Shown: positions 1-11,037 of the stretch, one piece after another | Layout: each line of letters starts with the position of its first letter | Numbering within the stretch: position 1 is the first letter of the stretch | Assembly: GCA_964036315.1 (NCBI GenBank) | Contig: OZ038485.1 | Coordinates: 102,454,841 to 102,518,840, forward strand | Direction: 5' to 3' | Length of the DNA: 64,000 nucleotides | DNA from: Acanthosepion esculentum | Taxonomy: Eukaryota > Mollusca > Cephalopoda > Sepiida > Sepiidae | The notes under the pieces: model-generated | What the model was told of the DNA's origin: nothing | Seen by the model: only the letters and a program-made list of their open reading frames with translations | The model's database searches: none | Position numbers and translations under genes: made by a program

Positions 1-244
1 CATATTGTTTGTTTACTACCCATTTATGTGTAATTGTCTTAAATTTGGATTTATAAGATGAAGGATTTATTGTCCATGGTTGTAGAATATAAAATGAGCC
101 TCCCTTTTTAAAAAAAATATCATGTTTCTTCAAGACCGATGCAATCATGGTTCTCCAGAGATTACTTTTCTTTATTTGCAAACGCATTCTTGGGAAATAT
201 AGTAGAGTTCTTTTATAAACAGTTTCATATTTTGTTGCCTTCAT

Positions 245-365
245 TCAGACTATCACTCAAGTCTATAGAGCCCTGTCTACCTTGCTATTTTACACGTAAC
301 TGGAGGGGAAAAAGAGATGGATCCATGCCTTTCCCAGGGGCATTTGTGCAAAAGCGAAACAAGAC
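245..365 (-). mobile_element. SINE-A fragment
   Basis: Internal piece of SINE-A in reverse orientation: the block around CTATAGAGCCCTGTCT, the GCTATTTTACACGTAACTGG block and the CCTTTCCCAGGGGCATTTG block line up in order with the better copies at 31.9 and 36.9 kb. Head and tail are missing, and divergence is high, so this is an old copy. Confidence 0.6.
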
Positions 366-595
366 TAGCTTGGAATGTTAATTTAGCTTGCAAATTCAAC
401 TTTCTGAACTGATATTATCGACACAAAAACAACAATGACATGAAAGATAAACATGTCAAAAATGAATAATAAAACTAAAAATAGTTATTGCTGAAGTGAC
501 TATTAGCATAAACCTTTGCCGGTTATCTCTTCACCCAAGAATGCAATGGCATTGAAATTTTCAGTATTTTAACAATTAGAAAAAGGAGTCACCAA

Positions 596-845
596 TTCAT
601 GCATACCTTCTTAAAAGTCTCTCAGAAAAAGATAATTGGAATTTTTAGGGTGCATAATGAGGTAAGAAGGCTTGGAAAATTTGACACTCACAGGACATAT
701 TGAAGGCAAAAGAGGCAAACATCAAATAATATATCTAATGAGCTTTTATGTATGGATAGTAAAAAACAAATACTGCTAAAAGCTATAAAGGACAGGAAGT
801 TGTGGAGAGCTATGTGTGACATGGCACATAAAGGAAGAAGAAATT
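596..845 (+). mobile_element. RTE-like LINE, 3' coding end (relic)
   Basis: Remnant of the C-terminal end of an endonuclease/reverse-transcriptase LINE. The landmarks are a GCATAATGAGG block, TTTGACACTCACAGGACATA, GAAGGCAAAAGAGG, a TGAGCTTTTATGTATGG block and AAAGGACAGGAAGTTGTGGA, all in the same order as in copies at 32.6, 42.1, 61.1 and (reverse) 63.3 kb. Translated, intact positions give FLGHIMR-like and KLWRAM-like segments, but stops and frame breaks show it is dead. The family looks RTE-like or a related endonuclease LINE; this is a family resemblance from memory, not a search result. Confidence 0.65.
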
Positions 846-937
846 GAGACTAAAGCTGATTGTTCCATTCCATAGCTCACAAAATAGTACATTATAGAGT
901 AGAACTAAGTTGTGCCACAAGCTGTCGATGATCGACG

Positions 938-1970
938 CACTTTTTTTTTTTTTTTATTATTATTTCACCCCACACAAGGCAGGAATGCCAGTAGTATGCA
1001 GGTGGTTCCATGGAGCGAAAATAAGAGAAAAGACTGAGTATAGGGAGGATTGAAGAAAGCACAAAAGAATTCAAGGAGACAGAAGATGGCGATTGATGTT
1101 GCATTTAAATTTCTGAAGAGTGTAGTTATCAGGGAAGTAAGTAAACAGAAGTGAGTTCCACAGGCATGAAATGCAAGAAAAGAAACTGAATTGAAGTGGC
1201 AGTTTCATTTAACTATTTCAACAGTAAACAGGTGGGACCTAGATGCTAACTAAGTAACATGCTTAAATTCATCTAGTCCGTACACCAGGGAAAAAAGCAC
1301 ATCAAAGCAGTTGTCATGAAAATATTTATAGAAAAGACAGGAAAGCCAAGTTGATGGAAAAGTGCCTGAAGTTGAGATGCCTGGTCAGGATTGATTACAT
1401 TGCAGATATTTCTTTCAATTTTGTCAAGAACCTCAAGATGAATAGCAGGAGCACCAGACCAGATATGGCAGCAGTATTCAATGCATGGACAAATGGTAGA
1501 TTTGTAAATGTGCAAGATGGATTCTGACAAGAAAATTTTTCTGGCATGACACAGTGACACAACTTTCCTCATCGCAGATGCAACTTTGATGTAGCCACTC
1601 CATTTCAAGTCAGTTGAAAATATGAGACCAAAAAGGTGCAGTGTGTGTTGCTCTTCAGGAGTCTAGCAACAGCCATACTGGTGGCAGACAGAAAAGTTTC
1701 TCTGTGGTGGTTAAATGAGAGCCGCTTTCTTTTGGAGACATTAAAATTTATGAGCTGTTTCCTGCCCCAGCTAACTGCTGACTGGAAATCCTTTACAAGA
1801 GCAGCTGCCAAGTTTACTATTGAAGTAGTAAATGGTAGTTTCATCTGCATAAATGCCTACTTGGAATCTGACATCAGGAAGATCATTGATGAAGATCAGA
1901 AACAGCATAGAACCCAGAATAGAGACTTAGGGGAAAAACCTGTGTTTGTGTAAAAGGATCTGGAAGTGAG
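938..1970 (-). pseudogene. LINE-1 (jockey-like) reverse transcriptase relic
   Basis: Longest LINE-1 copy by coding content. Reading the minus strand from about 1970, a SILGSMLFLIFINDLPDV segment (RT core) is followed by the catalytic-type box YADE at about 1840, the palm region, then the segment HIYKSTICPCIEYCCHIWSG (about 1520-1450), and ends at about 940 with the family 3' tail (CCCCACACAAGGCAGGAATG on the plus strand) and a poly(T) run, i.e. a poly(A) tail. YADE instead of the family YADD, together with stops and frame changes, marks it as inactive. Non-LTR retrotransposon RT; 5' truncated. The C-terminal block matches the RT of jockey/I-group LINEs in many animals. Confidence 0.85.
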
Positions 1971-2579
1971 CCAGTTCAAATATGTTCTTATTGGTTAAAG
2001 GAGTGGTTTTCAGCCAGGCTCCATATGGGCCCTGAGGGGGCATATAACATTACTGGAGGTTCACGGTAATATTTTAGTGGTCTGTAGAGTAATTTCTCTT
2101 TGGAATGGTTTTTACAACTGAGAATTGGAATTTCTACAGTCTTCTGTGTCATCTTAAAATACTAAAAATAGAAAAACAACTCTAAAACTAGCAGAAAACA
2201 AAATCCAGCCATGTAAGTTAGCATCCTTTTTACTCTAACAGATGTTTTGATTGTAAAAGTTGAATAAAAACTGAGAAAGATATATAAAGGAAAGATTATA
2301 TAAAGATGATAAATGGTTATTATAAATAATATTATTAATTTTAAATATTAATAAAATAAAATATTAATATAAATTATTATAGTAATAGACTCTACCTTGG
2401 GGAAAAAGGTTAATCTTTGACTATCATTAACATTAATGGTGCCGAATATAAAAAAAAAACTCATAGAGTAGCATCAACCACAGAAATCTCATTGAATAAA
2501 ATTGAACTTTTTAAAAAAAATTATTAATTACTCACATATTTTAAAATTATTTATGAGTTATTTTACTCATGTACATAAA
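1971..2579. other. AT-rich spacer, no gene seen
   Basis: No coding or repeat signal I can name. The stretch 2270-2400 is a low-complexity mix of AATATTA-type runs. It borders the Helitron on its right. Confidence 0.6.
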
Positions 2580-3356
2580 TCTCTATCTATAAAAGGCAGG
2601 ATGTGTGTGTGTGTGCGTGTAACGAATGCATGGCTGCAATTTTCGACGGATTTGCACCAAAATTTACATGCAGATGCTCCAAGTTAGTTAGAAGGCCAAG
2701 ACCGAGTTTGCATTTCCCAACTCCCATCAATAGTGGAAATAATCGATTTTTTTCATGCTTCTACGGCAGTTTTCATGTAGTTTGCGGCCATTTTCTACTG
2801 GCCAGAGTGAGAGCCTATAGCTGGCTGCCATGAATAGGCGGGAAGATTCTATTGGCCAGCGTGAGAGCCAACAGCTCTCAGACACAAATGTTAACTAGCA
2901 TGCTAGCATGTAAAAAGAATCGATAGCTGCATTTGTCACAAGTGGGAAAAATTTTAATCTGCATGGCTCTTTACTTCAATTGGCTCATTCACTTGCTTAA
3001 ACTCAATGTTGATTTTGATTCCGCAGAACTGGGTTGGGTGTGAAAAAGTATTTGTTGTTAACATTCTTTTTTCATTTGTTTTTTCCAGTTACGAGTCCTT
3101 TTTTAAAGCTGATCGTTTTGTGTTCATTTTGTTAGGTCCTTTTTTCGTAACAGATTTAATGTTTAGTATAGAGCTTAGAAAAAATTCGCAGTGTGAGATA
3201 GGCAAGAAGTAAGGCATGTAGCAACATCAGCATGGCAAAGGGTACTCCTTTAAAGGCAAGGAAGGGCAAAAATATTTTAAGTCAAGTGATAGCAATTGCT
3301 GTATGAGTTGTACAATTTTTGAATCAAGCAAGGGCAACGCCGGGCCATGCTGCTAG
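2580..3356 (+). mobile_element. Non-autonomous Helitron
   Basis: Rolling-circle transposon without a Rep/helicase gene. The left end begins TC at 2580 in the motif TCTCTATCTATAAAAGGC, followed by a (TG)n run. The right end has the GC-rich subterminal motif GGGCAACGCCGGGCC (3332-3346) and terminates in CTAG (3353-3356). The element sits between A (2579) and T (3357), as Helitrons do, with no target duplication. Both ends match Helitrons known from many invertebrates. Length 777 bp. Inside is a degenerate direct repeat (the TGGCCAG-GTGAGAGCC motif near 2795 and 2853). Open frames inside have no recognisable product. Confidence 0.85.
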
Positions 3357-4329
3357 TGTTCTATAGAATTTAGTTGTTAAATACAAGTTTATTTTCATTA
3401 AATTAGTTTTACTCAAAATAAAGCATATACTTTTACTATTTTTATAATTCCTAAACTTATCTATTAGGAAAAAAAAAAAGCTATTTTTTTTTTTCATTGA
3501 ATGGTTATGGGGGTCAACTAGAAAAAATTTAGAGTAAAAGTGGTCCATGGGTAAAAAAATAATTTGAAAACCATTAGGTTAAAGCAATCAGCTGAAAGCA
3601 ACAAAAGACATGATTCCAATAATCTGAAATCTCTTAGAACCTTCATAAAATTACAAACCATATCTTAGGATGTCAGTGTTACTCCAGCCATAATGCATCA
3701 ATATTGAATTTAAAAAAAATTCTAAATGCATCAAAGATAGTCCTTTTGATATATGAAACAGAAAGAATCTGTTTGATCTTTAACAAAATTCGAGAAGAGT
3801 TTCAAGTCAGAGGTTGAGAGTTAAGAATGCAAAACTGTTGCTGTTTTCCAATCACCATTTTCTTTTATATTCCATAGTATTAAAAAAAAGTCATTAAATC
3901 AACCACTAAGAGTTATAGAATTTAAAAGGTTGCATGTTTGTTGTATTTTAGGTGGTCTGTGTGTTCATATGTAAACAGTTAAAGAAGAAACATGCAAAAT
4001 CTTGGGTTTCTACCATAGACTATTTCTCTTTTTTTATGTAAACTGTAGTGAAAAAATTTTCTCAATGTCTCTTGGGTATGTCATTTTTTTTTTTTTTGGG
4101 TCCAGGAGTTAAAGTAAACATAATAAGCATTGTTATAATGGTCGTGTTCAAGTCAGCCTTGTGCAGAGTTGGAATAACCAAACAAAATTTATACTTACTT
4201 TAGAATTTTTTATCTTGACAATCAACTCTATTGTCAAATATAAGAAAGAATTTTGTTTTCTGAATCATTTAAAGTAAGAATATACAAAGAGAACACGAAA
4301 CAAAAGATGTGAAAAGCAACATCTCATCA
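3357..4329. other. Spacer, no gene seen
   Basis: AT-rich DNA with homopolymer runs (for example 3471-3495 and 4085-4098). I recognise no element or exon. Confidence 0.55.
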
Positions 4330-4900
4330 CCGCCACTCTGTAATGCAATACACTTTTGTTAGTACAGTGGCAATGGTAATATTAGATGTTTCCTCATAAG
4401 AAAACATTTAGCATTCTTTGAGCAAGCTTCAGGAAAATCAGTTTCTCAAGTCCTGTTGCTGTTATTGCTCTTTTCAGTATTGACACTAGTTTCCTTCCCA
4501 ACCATTTGAAGTAATGCACGTTTTGTTTGTTTCTTCTCTCACAATTCTTGCTTGTGAAACACTCTTCCAGCTTCTTTGCTTTCCTGTCAACTTTGATCTT
4601 CAAAAATTTTAATTCAAGCTCAATCGTTATCTTCTATCTTCTTAATTCCTGTTCTTTTATTGTTCTCTCTCCTTAATGATGCATGTTAGTGGCTTTACTG
4701 ATTTGCTTGGAGGGGGTGAAATATTTTTAAAAAAAAATGTTATTATTTTGTCTGAGTTACATGTGATATCCATTTTAGTTGCTGCTCTTTCGAAAATCCT
4801 CAAGTGATGTGCTTTCTGTTATTTGGTCCAGTTCTTTGTGATTCTGTAGTACTTGTCCACAAGGTTCGAAGAAGTGTGGTCTTCACCAAGATCCAGAGGA
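4330..4900 (-). mobile_element. LINE-2 3' end, interrupted
   Basis: Non-coding-strand copy of the LINE-2 3' region. Blocks GGAAAATCAGTTTCTCAAG (4430-4448), TTTCCTTCCCAACC (4491) and, beyond an insertion, CCTCAAGTGATGTG (4799) and GTTATTTGGTCCAGTTC (4817) run in the same order as in the longer copy at 23.34-23.72 kb. The two halves are separated by a LINE-1 3' end at about 4540-4735. Confidence 0.65.
4540..4735 (+). mobile_element. LINE-1 3' end nested in LINE-2
   Basis: Short 5'-truncated LINE-1 copy. It encodes a decayed version of the last block (CFPVNFDLQKF-like, then NRYLLSS-like) and ends in the family tail TTAGTGGC...GGGGTGAAAT followed by an A run. It splits the flanking LINE-2 copy, so it is younger than that copy. 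I could not define a clean target duplication. Confidence 0.65.
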
Positions 4901-5690
4901 TACACTAAAGATGCCAAATAAAGTCTCTTGTTACATAACAAAGGAATATATCATTTCAAATAGGGGAGAGCAGGTTGATAAATATACACTGTGTGGCAGA
5001 AATACCTTCCATATATACTGCCTACATAATTGTAAGACATCAGTGGCAATGGTCTCTTCATCTAGCTATGTGGGAGGTAGTTCTGCCACACTCCATATTA
5101 AGTCTCCTTGTGTTTTCTATATAGAATAGATTGTTTTTTTTTTTTTTGTCATATTTATCCCAGATTGACTGCGTTCTCATTTTAATTGGTTAACCAAGTT
5201 AATAACTGTGTCTAAATTTTCTGACATGTGTAGTTGAGGCATTTTCAGAAATCTCACCCCCTCCCACCACCACTTTACAATTAATGAGTTAACTTTCTCG
5301 GTCGCTGATTAGCATAAAAGTACCTCTCTGCGTTCGCTTAACGAGTCACTCTGTAACAGCTCAAGTCATGTTTATGTCTTGTAATGTTTGCTGATCTGAT
5401 TAAATTATTGATTATTTATTGAAAGCCTGATCATCCCTTACCAACCAGAAGTGTTGAAAAATGCAACGGCATTAGTTAAACAGTCATGAATTAAAAGAAA
5501 TAACATTTAACAATGTTCTTAGCATAATAAACACATTAATTTTTTTTTTATACTGGATTTTTACCTTTTGTCATTTATTTACATTTTTAACTTGTTTTCA
5601 GCAAGTATCAAGAACAAGACCACCTTTCCAAGACATATGTATATGAACTGCTTTCATATATGTATATATATATTCAATCGTATGGATCTG
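4901..5690. other. Spacer, no gene seen
   Basis: No recognisable gene or repeat. An open frame at 4911-5129 has no similarity I recognise, and its composition matches the surrounding non-coding DNA. Confidence 0.5.
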
Positions 5691-5946
5691 AGTTTCATGC
5701 TTTTGCGATCATCAGACATATATGATCGACTCTCCCGTCGAACTCGACGTATGAGGGTCAGGCAGATCAGTTCCCAGAAACTGAAAGCCCGACACCGACA
5801 CATGAGATTTGATTATAGTGGTGAAGGCTTTGTGCAGGGCCATCCACACTTTTTGGAGGGACGAATACAGGGACCTGGTGCAGCGAATGCCACAAGGTCC
5901 CCAAACGACCCTCCGCAGGTTTTGAATTCAGAGTTGTCCTTCTCCT
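5690..5946 (+). other. CpG-containing segment, unknown
   Basis: A stretch visibly richer in G+C and CpG than its surroundings (CTCCCGTCGAACTCGACG near 5731, several CCGACACCGACAC-type motifs). A plus-strand frame stays open from 5568 to 5948 and becomes Arg-rich and hydrophilic over this part, with no motif I can assign. It abuts a SINE-A fragment and may be the edge of an unrecognised repeat, an old promoter or an exon. I cannot tell which. Confidence 0.3.
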
Positions 5947-6107
5947 AGACCAGTTGCCATCCAAGGCTATAGAACCCAGTCTGTTCTGCTATTTACTCAT
6001 AGTTGGAGGGAGAAGAAGAGGATTCACACCTTTCCCAAGGGTATTAGCACGTAAGTGAATGTAATGACTTTGACAGGAATTCAAACTCAACTCCCCGATT
6101 CCTCAAT
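5947..6107 (-). mobile_element. SINE-A, head half
   Basis: Reverse-strand SINE-A from the AGACCAGTTGCCATCCAAGG block to the CTCCCCGATTCCTCAATC block of the tRNA-like head. The tail half with the hairpin is absent. It lies immediately left of the palindromic mariner derivative. Confidence 0.8.
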
Positions 6108-6117
6108 CCAATATATA

Positions 6118-6724
6118 TATACATGGTTTTCCAATAACTTGAACTGATTTTAAAAGTGAATTAAGTTTAAGTGTCTAATGATTTTTTTCCTTTTTTTTTC
6201 AGATTTAACAACTTACGTCTTTGGTAATTTCAGCCATGGAAAGATTAACAATCAAACAATGTATTAAAGTTACCAAAGCCTATTACAAAAATGGATGTTC
6301 AAGCAGAAATGCATTTTGCACACTTCATGATTTTTTTGGTCAATATAATCAACCAACCAAGAGTGCAATTCAGAATGATGTAACATTGTTGTGGAGAGGT
6401 TCAATTCATGCACGCGATGACAAATAGAGATGTCTGGATTTTCAGCCACATTTTGGTGCACTGCAGCAATGTTTTCAGCTGAACAGTGTAAATGAACAGG
6501 CAATGCTGTTTTCACATCTGCCACTGACCCAGTTTGTCTGAATTTACGAATGATTTTTCCAATTGCACTCTTGAAACTAACACGTTATTTGATGGTTAAT
6601 CTTTCTATGGTTGAAATTGCCAAAGACTTAAGTTGTTAAATCTGAAAGAAAAAGAAGAAAAAAAAAGGATTAGACGCTTAAACATAATTCACATTTAAAA
6701 TCAGTCCAAGTTATTGGAACACCC

Positions 6725-6740
<16 letters not shown>
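6118..6740. mobile_element. Palindromic mariner-like derivative (two left ends head to head)
   Basis: Both ends carry the same ~150-bp sequence in inverted orientation. TTCCAATAACTTGAACTGA at the left (6129-6147) pairs with its counterpart near 6700-6720; AGATTTAACAACTTACGTC (6202-6220) pairs with the region near 6625-6643. Each arm also encodes the start of the same transposase: MERLTIKQCI on the plus strand from 6236, and a matching start on the minus strand from about 6607. The minus arm continues into a helix-turn-helix/linker region with ENIAAVHQNVAENPDISI (about 6470-6415). The two partial genes meet head to head near 6390, so no catalytic domain is present. Flanking (TA)n on both sides fits mariner TA targeting. 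Confidence 0.8.

Positions 6741-6776
<36 letters not shown>
6730..6776. repeat. (TA)n microsatellite
   Basis: An uninterrupted TA run of about 47 bases, directly at the right end of the palindromic mariner derivative. It is the probable target sequence of that insertion. Confidence 0.95.
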
Positions 6777-6779
<3 letters not shown>

Positions 6780-8149
6780 TGCAAATATATAGAAAAATAG
6801 GAAAGAACATGTTAGGTAAATAATCTGGGCTTGATACTTTAATTCAATTTAATTTTAATAATTTTATTGGGGTTTTTGGCTCTTGTTTTTGAAACATGAG
6901 AACTCTTATGTAGCGAAGGAATCATATTTTAAAAAAAATAATTATAAGTACCATTTAAAACCACAACCTCTGAAAACTGAAAGTTTTACCAAGAAACATC
7001 GATGTCGAGATAAAATTGATATTTAAAAATTAAAAAAAAAAAAATTGACTATGAAAGCAGTCACAAGTGGGGCACAAGGGAGTCACACAGTGTGTCACAT
7101 TAGCTACAATATTCCCTGGTATTGTAATATTAATCCACATGATTAAACAGTTCTTTCAATAATTTTATGTTCAGTGTTTTCCTTTGAAATATTATTAACC
7201 CAAACTATGAGTTGATATGAACATTATAACAATATATTAAGTGGACCTTGAGGTCTACACCAAGCAGCAACAGTCTTTTATGTTTCAGTGCAATCCTTTG
7301 GGTAATGTGTGTTGTGTTTTAGCTCAACTATTTATATATGCTGGTCAGTGATGCATTATACATAGTGAGGTCTGTCTCACCCCTGAAACTTTCTTCTGAG
7401 GGTTAGTGGGTGGGTGTTAACAGTTATGTTTTAAATTATTCTCGAGGCAACTGAGTAGAAATAATTGTGGGTCCAAATGCAGTTATTTGCAGTTATTTTA
7501 TAAAGTTGTTTGTTAACTTTTTACCTATTATTTATTATTGATTAATTAATTATTTGTTGTTTATTATTATTGTAATTACATTTACTTGTGTTTATTTGTA
7601 TATTCATAGTTTGTTAATTTGTTTATTATTTACTTTGATTATTTTTTAGATTTTTGTGGTGGGGGAGCTTGGTTATCTCATTTGGTTAATTTAAACTATT
7701 GACTTTGTTTAAAGTATGTTACATTATCTGAGTTATGTATTGTGCATATATTGGAATTTTTCATGGTGTTATTTTACAAAATTTTCTTTAGTTTTCAATT
7801 TTCAAGTAATGTAGTAAAAATTTGTTTTCGTATCTGCATTTGGAGATAGGTTCTGTTTGTTTACTTATTAATTTATGTTGTTCTGGGAAAGCGATTATAG
7901 CTGTTTTCTTTTCCAGAAAAAGTTTATAGTTTGTTTTTTTATTTATTACCATAGGCTGATGTGGTTTCCCTTATTTTCCATGATATTATTGGTGTAATTT
8001 CTTTTTAATTTCCCATATGTGTTTAGAAAGCATTATGCTGTTTGTAAAGGAGGTTTTGTGTGTATAGTTTCCATGTTCTTTCAGTTCCTCCTATGTATAT
8101 TTTTTCTTTGATATCTGTTGATTTTACAGTGGCTTGGTATATCATATTG
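6777..8149. other. Spacer, no gene seen
   Basis: AT-rich, with many TTTATTATTA-type runs (7520-7640). No repeat family or exon recognised. Confidence 0.55.
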
Positions 8150-8395
8150 TTTTGTAAGCAATTGCCATTTAAGAGATTGTAGAAATACATTTTTATAGTG
8201 AAGGTGCCAACAATACATTTTCATAGTAAAAAAATTACCAGCTATATGTTTTTGTAAAAAAAATAAAAAATTATTACCAGCAATACATTTTTGCAAAAGA
8301 AATTACTAATAACCCCAAGAAAGTTATAATTTGTCTTTAAATGACCCCTAAGGAATTCATATGCTGCTAAACAGACAAACAAAAACTCATGCAGA
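8150..8395 (+). mobile_element. SINE-C 3' fragment
   Basis: Contains three to four divergent units of the SINE-C internal repeat (ACCAGC-ATAxATTTTTG cores at about 8190-8300). A degenerate copy of the SINE-C/LINE-3 3' tail follows, TTTAAATGACCCCTAAGGA-type (8337), ending ATGCTGCTAAACAGACAAAC. The 5' part is missing. Confidence 0.65.
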
Positions 8396-8439
8396 TCCCT
8401 TACAAAAAAAAATTTAAAAAAATGCTTAACTGATTTCAG

Positions 8440-9117
8440 CTTAGAGGGACTAGAGAGGCACAGATACTACACTTGGATTGAATCAGTTGCTGAGTCTGCT
8501 GCTATGAAAATTGGTTTACTGTGTCATGCCAAACAATTTTTCTTATCAGAATCCATCTTGCACATTAATAAATTGACCATCTATGCATTGAATATTGTTG
8601 CCATATCCGGTCTGGGTCTCCAGCTATATATTTCAAGCTTCTCGACAAAATCCAAAGAAGTGTTTGTAATGTTATTGGTCCTAACCTGGCATATCGACTT
8701 TGGTTACTTTCACATCACCATGAGGTGGCTTCTCGGAGTCTTTTTTCTATAAATATTTACATGGCAGTTCTTCTGATGAGAATCCTTGGTATCTCAATCA
8801 CGTGAATTTAAGCATATTACTAGATTGGCAATTAGGTCTCATTGTTTTACTGTTGAAATAGCTAGATGTAACTATAAGTTCTATTTCAGTAGTTTTGTTT
8901 CTCTTAATTCTCACCCCTGAAACTTTCTTCCAGATTCTTGCTGCCCTGCCACCTACAATCTTCAAAAATTGAAATGCAACATGAATCCCCATCTCCTGTC
9001 TTCCTTAATCCTGTTCTTTTATTCTCCTTTCTTCTCACTAAAGTCTTCTCATTCTCTTCCATTTGCATCTTAGTGGCATTATTGCCTTTCTTGGGGTGAA
9101 ATGATTAAAAGAAATGT
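8440..9117 (+). pseudogene. LINE-1 RT C-terminal part and 3' end
   Basis: Plus-strand copy running from just before the SLCHA-type segment (8505; here MKIGLLCHAKQFFLSESIL) through the HINKLTI and LWNS-type region to the 3' tail, TTAGTGGCATTATTGCC...TTGGGGTGAAA (9072-9103). Many stops and frame changes. The 3' end is followed after a few bases by the SINE-A dimer. Confidence 0.8.
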
Positions 9118-9126
9118 ATATGAGAG
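9118..9126. repeat. 9-bp target duplication (left) of SINE-A dimer
   Basis: ATATGAGAG here and again at 9659-9667 brackets the SINE-A dimer exactly, marking the insertion site. Confidence 0.7.
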
Positions 9127-9658
9127 GAGGCACGGTGGAGTAATGGATAGTGGCTCGAATTGAGAAATCGGAGAGCCGAGCTCAAATTCCAGTCAAATCA
9201 TTTACATTCACTTACGTGCCAATACCCTTGGAAAAGGTATGAATCTTTTTCTATTCCCCACAGCTATGAGTAAATAGTAGGACAGAATGGGTTCTGTAAC
9301 CTTGGATGGAAACTGGTCTACCGCAGAAAGAAATGGCAACCTACTGCAGGGAAAAAATCTGCCTCGTCAGTCATGTATTGAAAGATACATGATTGCCTAA
9401 GCTTGTATCATGCATGACACATAACTGACTGAAATTCACTTATGTGCTAATACCATTGGGAAAGGTATGAATCCTCTTCTCCCTCTAGCTATGGGTTAAA
9501 TAGTAGGGTTGACCAAGTTCTATAGACTTGGATGGCAATTGGTCTACTGCAGAAAATAATGTCAACCTACTGCAGGGAAAATAATCTGCCTTGTCAGTCA
9601 TGTATCAAAAGATACATGATCGCATCAGCATGTATCACGCATGGCACATAACTTACTG
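9127..9658 (+). mobile_element. SINE-A, full head plus tandem second body
   Basis: Best forward copy of SINE-A. The tRNA-like head (9127-9200) has an A-box-like GTGGAGTAATGG and a B-box-like GAGCTCAAATTCC, as expected for a pol III promoter. The body contains AAAGGTATGAATC, GGTCTACCGCAG and ACCTACTGCAGGG. Then comes a hairpin CATGTATTGAAAGATACATG (9393-9412 region) and the tail CATAACTGACTGA. A second body without a head follows from about 9423 and repeats the hairpin (about 9599-9618) before its own tail. The 9-bp duplication ATATGAGAG flanks the whole unit, so it may have inserted as a dimer. Confidence 0.85.
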
Positions 9659-9667
9659 ATATGAGAG

Positions 9668-10189
9668 AAAGGAACTAGCTGTCAGTGCTTTACATTAAAT
9701 TTTCCTTAGATGCTAAAATATTTAAATCATATGTCACAGACATCTGAGGACAAATAGATTTAGAAACTTAATTACGTATATCCTGATTCTGATCATCATT
9801 TCAGGATAATAACTTCATTAATTACACAATGCTGCAAAATTCACTAGAAAAATGGTAGGAAATTTATCTCGGTTGATCATAAATTTACCAGTTTGTTACC
9901 AGATTCCCAGCCTGTTGTTATAGTTTATGGTATATTTCAAAACTAGTTTACTAGTACCACCAAAAACTGACAGCAATATTTAAGTAATTTCACAATTTTA
10001 TTGGTTCTATTTTCTGCAGGAATTATTTTAGATTTTATCTATTTAATGCCTATTTTTGCATGTAAGAAATGATTCAAGTTATTAAAAGTAAAAATATCCG
10101 AGATGAACATAAAACAGAAAATAGATAAAAGCAATACATTAGCAGACTAATCTTTTTGTTTTTCTTTTTTCTTTTACTGTTTTTCATGC
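9668..10189. other. Spacer, no gene seen
   Basis: No coding or repeat signal recognised. Confidence 0.5.
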
Positions 10190-10535
10190 AATACAAGGCT
10201 CAAGAGTCACTCAAGATAGAGGGTTACTGAATGAGATTGTCGAAAGTAGATCATGGTTGATTCGAGTCTTGAGGAGGTTAAAATTGTGGTGATCAGGGAA
10301 GAATCTACTGTTTCACAAATTAGCGGTTCTTGTGAAGAAGCTGTCTAAATGGAACTTTCTTCTCACCAACAGAATATGAAGGAAATGAGGATGATTCAAC
10401 CCTGTGTATGTGGCAGGATGAGTCTCGGTTTTAATTCTCTCCAGCTTAATAATATTCTGTTTGTTATGGTAGCATAAGGCATGTTTCATTATTGGCAAAG
10501 ATTAATTCATCTCATGACCATAACAAAATATACAA
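10190..10535 (-). mobile_element. Jockey-like LINE 3' end (LINE-1 relative)
   Basis: On the minus strand the C-terminal block reads FFTRTANLWNS then, after a break, FFPDHHNFNLLKTRIN-type sequence. This corresponds to the RLWNSLP...FPDNY...NLxxFK...N block of LINE-1 but is clearly divergent, so it is a sister subfamily. It replaces or truncates the 3' side of the LTR element to its right, whose 3' LTR is not found. Confidence 0.6.
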
Positions 10536-11037
10536 TTACAAAGAAAGAGGAAATCAGGTTCCATGATTTTATTCTGATCATCAGCTTGTAATAATACTGT
10601 CCCAATTCTTAGATTACTTGCGTCAAATGTGATAGTGAACGGCTGGTTAAAAATCTGGAGCTTTAAGCACTGGATTGGTACTTACCAAATACTTGATTTT
10701 ATCAAAGACTTACTGACATTTCAAAGTCCAGATAAGCTAACTTTTTTCTTTAGTAAGTCAGTCAACAGGAAAGAAATTTCAGAAAAATTTTTACAACATT
10801 TTTGGTAATATCCTGCCATTCCCAGAAATCTTCTTAATCCTTTTACATTATCAGATATCTCATAATATCTTATGCTTTTCTCCACTGCCTGGATAGCAAA
10901 GAGAGATCTTCCCATGTCCTGCAACATGTCCTAGGTAGGTTATCTCTGCTTGGCAAAAATTACTTTTCATTAAATTAATGGGAATATTCGCTAAATTAAG
11001 TCTGTTAAAGACTTTCCTCAAAGTTAAGAAGTGTTCT

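Noticed and set aside
3006..3212. Plus-strand open frame inside the Helitron as a captured gene
   Set aside because: Phe-rich, low complexity, no splice or motif evidence.
5568..5948. 126-codon plus-strand frame as a gene
   Set aside because: The first half is AT-rich filler, the last part runs into SINE-A, and no motif is recognisable; only the CpG-rich middle is noted.
9888..9920. Left (3') LTR of the Gmr1-like element (TGTTACCAG)
   Set aside because: Only a short match to the LTR end; no extended similarity to 15824-16480.
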